Both the position numbers and the translations under genes were made by a program. A stretch of 19,316 nucleotides of DNA from Desulfurococcales archaeon. GTDB taxonomy: Archaea; Thermoproteota; Thermoprotei_A; Sulfolobales; NBVN01. The stretch lies in assembly GCA_027083115.1 (NCBI GenBank), contig JALWQN010000067.1, forward strand, positions 1 through 19,316, written 5' to 3'. Below are positions 1-7,600 of the stretch, piece by piece (the stretch's first letter is position 1; each line of letters begins with the position of its first letter). Below the pieces are notes generated by a model. It saw nothing but the letters and a program-made list of their open reading frames with translations, was not told the origin of the DNA and made no database searches.

Positions 1-16
1 TGTATATGGTGATTAA

Positions 17-256
17 ATGGGGGTTGAAGTATTAAGTGGTTTGGTATCTTCCTTAACTACTTTCAGGGTGTCAGGCATTTCGAATTGGTTAGCAGTAATA
101 GGTTTTTCAATAATAGTGATTGTGGCTGCAGGTTATGGAGTTTACGGTATTTACAGACTGGTAAAGTGGGCAGCCAATATGAGGATAAAGGAATTCACGT
201 TATTATTGGTGGCTATAGGTGCTGCAATGATTGGTGCGGCTATAGCTTTACCTTAG
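17..256 (+). CDS. Small two-helix membrane protein, possibly CedA1/VirB2-like pilin (function unproven)
   Basis: A 79-residue protein made almost entirely of two hydrophobic segments, about residues 23-47 and 60-78. They are separated by a short positively charged loop (RLVKWAANMRIKE), which suggests a helical hairpin with the loop in the cytoplasm. The ATG is preceded by GGTGAT four to nine bases upstream, a reasonable ribosome binding site. The stop codon overlaps the stop of the convergent enolase gene. I do not recognise a firm family. Two-helix hairpins of this size with a basic loop occur in the CedA1/TedC pilins of the archaeal DNA-import (Ced/Ted) machinery, which are related to bacterial VirB2, and that is my best guess from architecture only. 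The rest of any operon would lie left of the window. Alternatives are any other small integral membrane subunit. Confidence 0.6.
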   Translation: MGVEVLSGLVSSLTTFRVSGISNWLAVIGFSIIVIVAAGYGVYGIYRLVKWAANMRIKEFTLLLVAIGAAMIGAAIALP

Positions 257-1524
257 AAAGCTTTTTTGCCTAAGTACTCTGCTGAGGCCCCTAAGTAATC
301 TTCAATCCTCAGTAACTCGTTATATTTAGCAATTCTTTCACCCCTTGCTGGGGCTCCAGTCTTAATTAGGCCTGTCCCATATGCAACAGCTATATGTGTA
401 ATCGTAGTGTCTTCAGTTTCTCCGCTTCTATGACTAATTATGGCTTTACCGCCAACCCTTTGCAGATAATTTATAGCGTCTTCAGCTTCAGAGAATGTAC
501 CTATTTGGTTCACCTTAATTATTGCTCCATTAATGAATCCTTCCTTAAAATACTTCTCTATTAGTTCCTTTCTTGTCACTGTAATGTCATCACCTATGAT
601 TAGGGATTTAGTATGTTTTCTTAATTCGCCGAACATCTCAGGCATGCTTTCGGAGAAAGGATCCTCAAAGAGAATTATTTCGTGGGAGTCTAGAATTTTT
701 TCGTAATGATTAATCAGTTCTTCTGGCGCAAGCTCTTTACCGTCTATTATGTACTTGTTTTTGTTTGCGTCGTAGAATTGGGTTGCTGCAGCATCTAGTG
801 CTATAGATACATCAGTACCTAAGGAGTAACCTGCCTTACTTATGCTTTTTTCAAGAGCATCTAGTGCTTCCTCCGTGAGGTTCATAGGTGGAGCAAAACC
901 ACCTTCGTCACCAACATTAATGGAGGATGGACCGTATTTTTCCTTTAGGTAGGACTTCAGGGCCTTATATACCTCCACCGCTATCTTAAGGGCGCCTGAG
1001 AAAGTCTCTGCGCCTAAAGGAACAATCATGAATTCCTGGATGCTTAAGTTGTTTCCTGCATGAACTCCTCCATTAATTACGTTCATCAATGGGGTTGGCA
1101 GAGTCCTAGCCCTTCTTCCACCTAAGAATTCGAATAAGGGAACTCCTAAGGTATCAGCTGCTGCTTTAATTACTGCGAGCGATGTTGCTACACAGGCATT
1201 TCCACCAAGCCGGGACTTATTAGGTGTCCCATCAACCTCAATTATTTTTTTATCGACTAACCTATATTCGTAGGAGCTCATTCCATTTATGGCTGGACTT
1301 ATGTACTTATTTATTGCTTCAACAGCTTTTAGCACACCCATTCCTCCGTAAGCTCTACCCCCATCTCTTAGATCAAGAGCTTCGAGCTTACCTCTGGAAG
1401 CGCCTGCTGGAGCAATAGCTCTTCCATAACCTCCGCCCTCCGTTATAACTAAAGCCTCAACTGTTGGGTTACCTCTAGAATCTATGACCTGAAGACCTTT
1501 TGTCTCCACAATATCGAACTCCAT
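253..1524 (-). CDS. eno: Enolase (2-phosphoglycerate dehydratase)
   Basis: Cytoplasmic glycolytic/gluconeogenic enzyme interconverting 2-phosphoglycerate and phosphoenolpyruvate. At 423 residues it has the usual family length and is complete. Visible active-site features are His155 in NGGVHAGN, the proton-transfer Glu207 in NVGDEGGF, and the Mg2+ ligands Asp244 (LDAAAT), Glu287 (LFEDPF) and Asp312 (IGDDIT). Also visible are the catalytic base Lys337 (IIKVNQIGT), the SHRSGET signature at 364-370 and Lys388 in GLIKTGAPARGER. The ATG has AGGT eight bases upstream. It is divergent from cdvA and convergent with the small membrane protein gene, so it is probably transcribed alone. All key residues are present, and there is no sign of damage or transfer. 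Confidence 0.98.
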   Translation of the reverse strand: MEFDIVETKGLQVIDSRGNPTVEALVITEGGGYGRAIAPAGASRGKLEALDLRDGGRAYGGMGVLKAVEAINKYISPAINGMSSYEYRLVDKKIIEVDGTPNKSRLGGNACVATSLAVIKAAADTLGVPLFEFLGGRRARTLPTPLMNVINGGVHAGNNLSIQEFMIVPLGAETFSGALKIAVEVYKALKSYLKEKYGPSSINVGDEGGFAPPMNLTEEALDALEKSISKAGYSLGTDVSIALDAAATQFYDANKNKYIIDGKELAPEELINHYEKILDSHEIILFEDPFSESMPEMFGELRKHTKSLIIGDDITVTRKELIEKYFKEGFINGAIIKVNQIGTFSEAEDAINYLQRVGGKAIISHRSGETEDTTITHIAVAYGTGLIKTGAPARGERIAKYNELLRIEDYLGASAEYLGKKAF

Positions 1525-1555
1525 TGCCTAGACCTTTCATTATACCTGATTGAGG

Positions 1556-1567
1556 AAATATATAATT
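1556..1567 (-). promoter_or_regulatory. Candidate TATA box of enolase
   Basis: On the minus strand an AT-only stretch (ATTATATAT type) is centred about 38 bases upstream of the enolase ATG. This would place transcription start roughly 12 bases before the start codon, leaving room for the AGGT ribosome binding site. It is judged only by position and composition. Confidence 0.4.
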
Positions 1568-1586
1568 ATGGATTATGGGTTATAGG

Positions 1587-1595
1587 CTTTTTAAG
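1587..1595 (+). promoter_or_regulatory. Candidate TATA box of the cdvABC cluster
   Basis: CTTTTTAAG is a typical crenarchaeal TATA sequence. Counting about 26 bases from its centre puts transcription start near 1618, just ahead of the GAGGTG ribosome binding site of cdvA at 1621. The leader would therefore be very short. This is positional inference. Confidence 0.5.
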
Positions 1596-1620
1596 GTTTG
1601 AAGCTCCGTAGTCCATTATC

Positions 1621-1626
1621 GAGGTG
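1621..1626 (+). promoter_or_regulatory. SD sequence that fixes the cdvA start
   Basis: GAGGTG ends six bases before the GTG at 1633. The alternative in-frame GTG at 1624 lies inside this motif, so the motif favours the 1633 start. Confidence 0.65.
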
Positions 1627-1632
1627 TGTAGT

Positions 1633-2331
1633 GTGATAGTCACTATTGATCAGGTGGAGAAATTCATAGGTCAATACATTAAGGAAGAGTACGGTAGGGT
1701 TGTGGGTAAAGTCCTCACGGCCTTTACAGACATAACTGGTGAGGTTGACTCGATTGAGGTGGCACTAAACGACTCAATGCTTGAGAAGATTCCTGCTGAA
1801 AGAATTAAATTAACTCCTGATGGCCTCATAATAATGCCTGAATGGAAAGTTAGGGCGTTAAATACTGAGAACAAGCTCGATAGAGTAAGGAAGAGATTAA
1901 GGGCTGTTGAAGAACTTTATAGGAAAGGCAGTATCCCTGTACATGCGTATGAAGATATGAAGAGAAGGCTTGAGGCGGGCTTTACTAAAGTAAAGGAAGA
2001 GGTGAGGGAAGTTAAGGAAACACTTAAGAAGAGAGCTAATGATCTTGAGTACCAAATAACAAGGTTAGAGAGGGATGTCTCTAATTTAATGATGCTATAC
2101 ATGAGTAATGAAGTGAGTGAAGGTCCTTATAAGGCGGCAGTTGATTACCTTAAGGAGAGCAAAGCAAGATGTGTTGAGGAAAAGAAAGACATTGAGAAAC
2201 ACATTAACTTGATAGCTAAGCTGGAGTCCGAAGCATCAAACACCCAGAACGTGCCGGTATCTAAGGAGGAAAACGAAAGCATTCCTGAATCTTCTGAGGG
2301 GCCCATACAGGTACAGATAATGGAGGCCTAA
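1633..2331 (+). CDS. cdvA: CdvA, membrane-recruiting cell division protein
   Basis: First gene of the archaeal Cdv (ESCRT-like) division operon. In the family, CdvA binds membrane and DNA, forms filaments and recruits the ESCRT-III protein CdvB to midcell. The 232-residue product begins with a PRC-barrel-like beta domain (about residues 1-75). A long, highly charged coiled coil follows (about 75-190, heptad-like K/E/R/L pattern), then a polar linker. It ends in a short acidic-hydrophobic tail (SEGPIQVQIMEA), the expected position of the E3B peptide that docks on the winged helix of CdvB. I chose GTG 1633 because GAGGTG stands six bases upstream; GTG 1624 would add three residues. The next gene, cdvB, starts 32 bases later with its own ribosome binding site, and cdvC follows. 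The call rests on domain layout plus operon context. Confidence 0.93.
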   Translation: MIVTIDQVEKFIGQYIKEEYGRVVGKVLTAFTDITGEVDSIEVALNDSMLEKIPAERIKLTPDGLIIMPEWKVRALNTENKLDRVRKRLRAVEELYRKGSIPVHAYEDMKRRLEAGFTKVKEEVREVKETLKKRANDLEYQITRLERDVSNLMMLYMSNEVSEGPYKAAVDYLKESKARCVEEKKDIEKHINLIAKLESEASNTQNVPVSKEENESIPESSEGPIQVQIMEA

Positions 2332-2350
2332 CTTAAACCAATTAAATTAA

Positions 2351-2356
2351 GGAGGT
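2351..2356 (+). promoter_or_regulatory. Strong SD sequence of cdvB
   Basis: GGAGGT, seven bases before the TTG at 2364. It supports the rare TTG as the true start of cdvB. Confidence 0.75.
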
Positions 2357-2363
2357 TTTAACG

Positions 2364-3230
2364 TTGGGTGCGTCAATAGCTACGAAGGGGGGTGGGCTTC
2401 GAAGATTTCTCGACTTCATGGACTGGGCCTTCAATTTTAAGGCTAAGCCTGACAGAAGAAGGGTGATTACTTCATTAATAATTAAGATTGAAACATCGAT
2501 GCAGGATGTTAGGGAAACCATAACGAAGCTAGAAATCAGGTACAAAAACCTGTTTAAGGGTGCAATATCGTCCTACGTGAAAGGAGAGAGGGATAGGGCC
2601 TTAATATACATTAATGAAGCAAAACAAGTTGAGAGAATGTATACTAAACTAATGGTTGTGGATAAGGTGCTAGAGCAGGTTAAATTGAGGTTGGAAACAA
2701 TAGAAAACGTGACTAATCTCTCAGCATCAATGATGGAAGCAACCAATATACTTTCAGTAGCCAGAGATTACATAAAGGACGTTGTTCCGTCGATGGGATA
2801 CAGCATTGATTCGTTGGTGGCTGAAACCAAGAGAGTCATTATTGAAACAACTGACTCTGTAGATATAAATCCGGATACAGCAATTGAGTATTCTCCTGAA
2901 GCCATAAAGATGCTTAAAGACCTTGAGAAAACAGTTGCTGAGACTGTTAAAAATAAATTACCTGAGATACCGATGTCTCTGCTGGCACCAAATAAAGCGA
3001 AGAGCTTAGAAGTTAGGGTTAAGGAAACAGCCATAAAAGTTCCTTCACCTCCAAAACCTAGATTAAGGAAGCCAAGACCTCAAGAGATAGATAAGAATGT
3101 GCTTGAGTATATACTAGTGCATGGTGGCTTCATAGACGTTAATGATGCAGCAGCTAAGTTAGGGGTAGGAAAGAGGGATGTTATCGAGTCGTTACACAGG
3201 CTGAAAGATCAAAATAAAATAGCTTTTTGA
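2364..3230 (+). CDS. cdvB: CdvB, ESCRT-III-like division protein
   Basis: ESCRT-III homologue that polymerises at midcell and drives membrane constriction together with CdvA and the CdvC ATPase. The product has 288 residues. The N-terminal basic and aromatic stretch (RRFLDFMDWAFNF) and the helical region to about residue 190 form the ESCRT-III core, with alternating charged helices. Residues 199-203 read LPEIP, matching the MIM2 motif (LPEVP-type) that binds the MIT domain of Vps4/CdvC. A Pro/Lys/Arg-rich linker (about 213-235) leads to a C-terminal winged helix (about 240-288, VLEYILVHGGFIDVNDAAAK...), the part that in Sulfolobus binds the CdvA tail. The start is TTG, set by GGAGGT seven bases upstream. 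No frameshift or missing domain is seen. Any CdvB paralogues lacking the winged helix would be elsewhere in the genome. Confidence 0.95.
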   Translation: MGASIATKGGGLRRFLDFMDWAFNFKAKPDRRRVITSLIIKIETSMQDVRETITKLEIRYKNLFKGAISSYVKGERDRALIYINEAKQVERMYTKLMVVDKVLEQVKLRLETIENVTNLSASMMEATNILSVARDYIKDVVPSMGYSIDSLVAETKRVIIETTDSVDINPDTAIEYSPEAIKMLKDLEKTVAETVKNKLPEIPMSLLAPNKAKSLEVRVKETAIKVPSPPKPRLRKPRPQEIDKNVLEYILVHGGFIDVNDAAAKLGVGKRDVIESLHRLKDQNKIAF

Positions 3231-3263
3231 AACTCGCATATCTTTAGTTCTTGTTTAATGGGT

Positions 3264-3270
3264 GAGGTGG
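3264..3270 (+). promoter_or_regulatory. SD sequence that fixes the cdvC start
   Basis: GAGGTGG lies six bases before the TTG at 3277. The earlier in-frame GTG at 3262 overlaps this motif and would add RWWLL-type residues that do not fit a MIT domain. Confidence 0.65.
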
Positions 3271-3276
3271 TGGTTA

Positions 3277-4413
3277 TTGAGTAGTTCATCACTTGCTTAT
3301 TTAGAGAATATGGCAAGGAATTATGCTATTCAGGCTGTCCTGAAGGATAAAGAAGGAAACTTCGGCGAAGCAATTAAGTACTATAAAGGGGCCATCAGGG
3401 TATTAACTAAGATAATTCAGCTTTACCCGAATAATGCCTTAAATACTTTATATAAGGAATGGATAGATCAGTATAAGAAGAGAGTTAAGGATCTGGAGAA
3501 TTTAAGGACTTCTTTGATCCCGGCTTATGGAGGAACTCAAGAAAAGGATTCTGACATAGATGACATGATCCTTAGGGATAAACCTAAAGTAACGTTTAAC
3601 GATATAGCCGACTTAAGAAACGCTAAAAAAGCCATTACTGAGTCAATAATATATCCAACGAGGAGGCCCGACTTATTCCCTTTAGGTTGGCCTAGAGGTA
3701 TTTTGTTATTTGGACCTCCAGGATGCGGTAAGACATTGCTTGCAGCTGCTGTAGCTAACGAAATAAAGGGTGCCTTCATTCATGCTGACGCAGCATCGAT
3801 AATGTCTAAGTGGTTGGGCGACGCTGAAAAGAAGGTTGCAAGGCTGTTTAAGAAAGCTAGGGAGCTCTCATCAAGCGGTAAGCCGGTCATCATATTTATT
3901 GATGAGGTTGATTCATTACTAGGTACTTTCAGCAATGAGGTGGGGGGTGAAGTTAGGGTAAGGAATCAATTCCTTCAGGAAATGGACGGATTAATGGATA
4001 AGTCAGAGAAACACTTTATCTTTGTTATTGCAGCAACAAACAAGCCATGGAAACTTGATAATGCATTCATAAGGAGATTCACTAAAAGGATCTATGTTCC
4101 ATTACCTAATAAGAGAGCCAGAATAGAGTTACTTAAGCTATTCATGAAGAAAATTAAGGTATCTCCTAATGTAGATATCGAGAAACTAGCTGATATGTTG
4201 GAGGGGTATACGGGTAGCGACATAAGAGATATAGTTATGGCAGCTCACTTAAGAACGGTAAGTGAGCTCTTTACTAAGAACGGTGGTAAAGGAGAAGCAA
4301 GACCAGTAACTTTAGAGGACTTTATGTTTGTGTTAAGGGATAGAAAGCCAAGCGTAAGTAAAGACCTCGTTAAGGTGTTTGATTCATGGTACTCTAAATT
4401 TAAGGCTTTGTAG
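3277..4413 (+). CDS. cdvC: CdvC, Vps4-like AAA ATPase
   Basis: AAA ATPase that remodels or disassembles CdvB polymers during division, the archaeal counterpart of eukaryotic Vps4. The product has 378 residues from the TTG start. An N-terminal MIT three-helix bundle (about residues 5-78) is the partner for the LPEIP motif of CdvB. A linker leads to the AAA core: Walker A GPPGCGKT at 146-153, Walker B IIFIDEVD with Asp209-Glu210, sensor-1 Asn255 in AATNKPW, and the arginine fingers Arg266/Arg267 in FIRRF. The C-terminal small helical domain contains the YTGSDI motif. It follows cdvB after a 46-base gap. The second coding signature, the Vps4 beta domain, is minimal, as in other archaeal forms. 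All catalytic residues are present. Confidence 0.96.
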   Translation: MSSSSLAYLENMARNYAIQAVLKDKEGNFGEAIKYYKGAIRVLTKIIQLYPNNALNTLYKEWIDQYKKRVKDLENLRTSLIPAYGGTQEKDSDIDDMILRDKPKVTFNDIADLRNAKKAITESIIYPTRRPDLFPLGWPRGILLFGPPGCGKTLLAAAVANEIKGAFIHADAASIMSKWLGDAEKKVARLFKKARELSSSGKPVIIFIDEVDSLLGTFSNEVGGEVRVRNQFLQEMDGLMDKSEKHFIFVIAATNKPWKLDNAFIRRFTKRIYVPLPNKRARIELLKLFMKKIKVSPNVDIEKLADMLEGYTGSDIRDIVMAAHLRTVSELFTKNGGKGEARPVTLEDFMFVLRDRKPSVSKDLVKVFDSWYSKFKAL

Positions 4414-4658
4414 TCCGTAAATAAATAAAGTCTTTTCTTCAGTTGAATTTACGCCTGTGTTAGAATGATTTCAGGGAGATTACTGTTTTAAATAAAGTTT
4501 GTTTATTAATTCCGAAATATAATTGAAAATAATTACATATTTTATTATTAAGTGGAAAACGGTATTACTGCATTAATTCAATATTACTTCTGTATCTTGA
4601 GTTCCGTTTATGGATTAAGTCCTAAGGATTCATATTTCTCGGAGCGAAGGAGATTTCT
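4414..4658 (+). promoter_or_regulatory. AT-rich intergenic region with candidate nrdJ promoter
   Basis: No gene is visible here. The middle part (about 4480-4560) is very AT-rich and carries no clear repeat. CCGTTTATGG around 4604-4613 is a plausible TATA element; it would start the transcript near 4636 and place the AAGGAG motif at 4647-4652 in a short leader. These assignments are positional inference. Confidence 0.35.
4431..4440 (+). terminator. Candidate T-rich terminator after cdvC
   Basis: TCTTTTCTTC lies 17 bases past the cdvC stop. Archaeal termination usually relies on such pyrimidine-rich T tracts without a hairpin. The call is from composition only. Confidence 0.3.
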
Positions 4659-4673
4659 ATGGCGATAGGATGA
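4659..4673 (+). CDS. Four-codon leader ORF coupled to nrdJ
   Basis: ATG GCG ATA GGA TGA encodes Met-Ala-Ile-Gly. It has the best ribosome binding site of the region, AAGGAG at 4647-4652 with a six-base spacer. Its stop TGA overlaps the reductase ATG as ATGA. The reductase ATG itself has only AGG directly in front of it, so ribosomes may load at the leader and re-initiate on the reductase. The reading is simple, but whether it is translated is unknown. Confidence 0.4.
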   Translation: MAIG

Positions 4674-7600
4674 GTTTTCGCTTTAAGCAGGCTTTGACAG
4701 TTGTTAAGAAGGATGGTAGTGTTGAGGACTTCAAGGTTAGTAAGCTTCTTGAATCAGTTAGAAAGTCCTTGTCTTACGCGGGATTAGAGAATGAAGTCAA
4801 CGATATATTGCAGGAGGTTCTTGATGAATTACTAAGTAAGAAAGAAGTTAAGTCCGTGGAGATCTCAGACCTTGTTGAGAAGGTCTTAATAAGTAACGTA
4901 ATAAGGAATCATTCTTTTGAGGAAGCAGCTAAAGCCTATGTGTTGGCTAGAATATATAATGAAGTTTATGGGAAAGCCAAATGGAAGTCTTTTAACACGG
5001 TTGATGCCAGCTTCACGTATTCCGCGTTAAGGGTTCTTTATCAGCGGTACTTACTGAAGGACCCTGAAACCAGGAGGGTGATTGAGACACCATTGAATCT
5101 CATAGAGAGAGTTACTTCCAGCATAGCTAAGGCAGAAAAACCCAGTAGAAGGAGTTACTGGGCTAAGGAATTCTTCAGATTAATGTCTGAAAGAAGATTC
5201 ATACCTAACTCACCCACCTTATTTAATGCAGGAACTAAGTTAGGAATACTTTCAGCCTGTTTCGTAATCCCTGTGAGAGATGCTATAGTTACCGAAAACA
5301 ATGACGGAATATATGATTCCGTGAGGACGCAGGCAATAGTTTTTCAGCAAGGGGGTGGTTGTGGCTTTAACTTCAGCGAGCTAAGGCCTGAAGGCGATGC
5401 AGTAGCATCGACCGGAGGAGTTGCTTCAGGACCTCTGTCATTTATGCGCATCTTTGACGTAAATACTGACGTAATAAAGCAGGGGGGTAAGCGAAGGGGT
5501 GCCAATATGGGTGTCCTCCATGTTTGGCATCCTGACATAATGAAGTTCATCAAAGCTAAAACCGGTGAATATAAGGATATCTTCCTCCAAAACTTCAATA
5601 TTTCTGTAGGGATGTACGATTTCTTCATGAAAGCTATTGCCAACGACGGTAAAGTACCCTTAGTTAACCCCAGAAAAACAAGCATTGATGGCTCAAGCAA
5701 TTCCCTAAAATACGCTATCGTGTGGGCCAGGCATTACATGAGTGAGGAATGGGTTCAGGACTATATTCTAAATGAACTAGAAAAGCATGGCGGATCAATA
5801 TCATTAGATGAGACACTACTCATAACATGGGATGAAGCATTAACGATAGCTGAGGCTGAAGGAGCCATAACAGGATGGCTAGATCCCACGCAGGTATTTG
5901 ATGAAATAACGAAAGGAGCTTGGGAGAGTGGTGATCCGGGGCTCCTCTTTATAGACACAATAAACAGAAGACACCCAACATGGTACTTAGGAAAAATCAA
6001 TGCCACTAATCCCTGTGTTGCAGGAGATTCAAGGGTTCTTACACCTAGTGGGTGGTTAAGAGCTAAGGAAATTTTTGAGTCTGCTAGAAAGCAGGGAATT
6101 GCAGTAGGAGTTAGTGTAGACAAGAGTTTACTTGGGGAAGGAGGGGAGCCAGTAGCTTATCGAACTCAATTGATTACCGTTACTGGAAGAGAAGTTATTT
6201 ATAAAACTATTCATGAGAAAGAATTGAAGCTGCTATTACCTAAACAAACTGAGGCATGGGTTTGGTATTTAGGTAAAAAACCTGGTTTGAAGATAAAGAC
6301 CAAAGAAGGTTATGAAGTTACTGTTACTCGCGAGCACAGGTTCCTAACTAAGGAGGGGTGGAAATCTGCTAAGGACTTGAAAGCAGGAGATAAAATCTAC
6401 TTAGGAAGAATCCATCCTGCGTTCATCAAGGAAGAAATCGATAATGGGAATGAAATTGATGAGGAGGTAGCCTTTGCGCTTGGTTGGTTGTATGGTGATG
6501 GATCCTTAAACAAGTATTATGTTGCATGGTACTTTAGTGATAAGGATTCAGTTGCTGAAGGAAGAGTTAGAAGAGGTATAGCTAAAATAGGAGGAAATCC
6601 TCTTTCTCATACGTACGTTCTCAGTAAGTCCGAGCACAAGATTCAATATAATAAGGGAACTAGGGTCTATAGGAATATCTTAGAGCTTATAGGAGGTTAC
6701 ATGGAGAAAAGTCCTCAACGTGCACTTCACGACTTAATTTGGAGGATGTCTCCTAAAAACCTGCTTGCGTTTCTTAGAGGGTTATTTACGGCTGATGGCT
6801 ATGTGGATAATGATGGTGCTGTGAGATTAACTAGCTCCTCATTACAGTTGCTTAAGGACATTCAGATTATTCTAACTCAGTTTGGCATTTATTCAACGAT
6901 ATGTGAGAGACCTTACAAATCGGACTTCGCCTACACTGCTGTTAATGGTGAAGAAAAAGTTTATGAAGGTAAAGGATATTATGAATTAATTATTAATGGA
7001 TACAGTCGGAAAATCTTTAAGGACCTTATAGGTTTTGAAGATATCCATAAAATGGAGAAACTTACCTTAGCTAAAACTAAGAGAGATAGTTTGTGGGGAA
7101 CAGTAATCAGAATTGAAGATGTGGGATCAGTAGACTTCTATGACTTCACAGTACCTAAAACTCACAACTACATAGCTAATGGAATACTTCATCACAATTG
7201 TGGGGAGGAGCCTTTGCTGGAGTGGGAGTCCTGTAACTTAGGAAGTATTAATTTAGAGAAGTATGTGGTTAATGCTGGGGGAAAGCCCAAAATTGATTGG
7301 GAGGGTTTGGCGAGAGACGTTAGGATTGCTGTCAGGTTTCTAGATGACGTTATTACTGTAGCTAAGTACCCTATACCTCAGCTCGGTAAGATGGCTAAGA
7401 GGGCTAGGAAAGTCGGTCTTGGAGTTATGGGTTGGGCTCATATGCTGATAAAGTTAGGCATAAGGTACGATTCTCCCGATGCTGCGTACTTAGGTTATAA
7501 GCTCTCTGAGTGGATAGCTTATAACGCCTATAAGGCCTCTATAGAGTTAGCTAAGGAGAAAGGAGCTTTTCCTGCTTGGAATCCTGAGCTCTATAGGCCT

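Noticed and set aside
85..273. Second reading frame over the small membrane protein
   Set aside because: Unlikely protein composition with no ribosome site, and it overlaps the enolase end.
4480..4560. AT-rich stretch as a replication origin
   Set aside because: No origin-recognition-box repeats and no orc1/cdc6 gene nearby; AT-richness alone is not enough.
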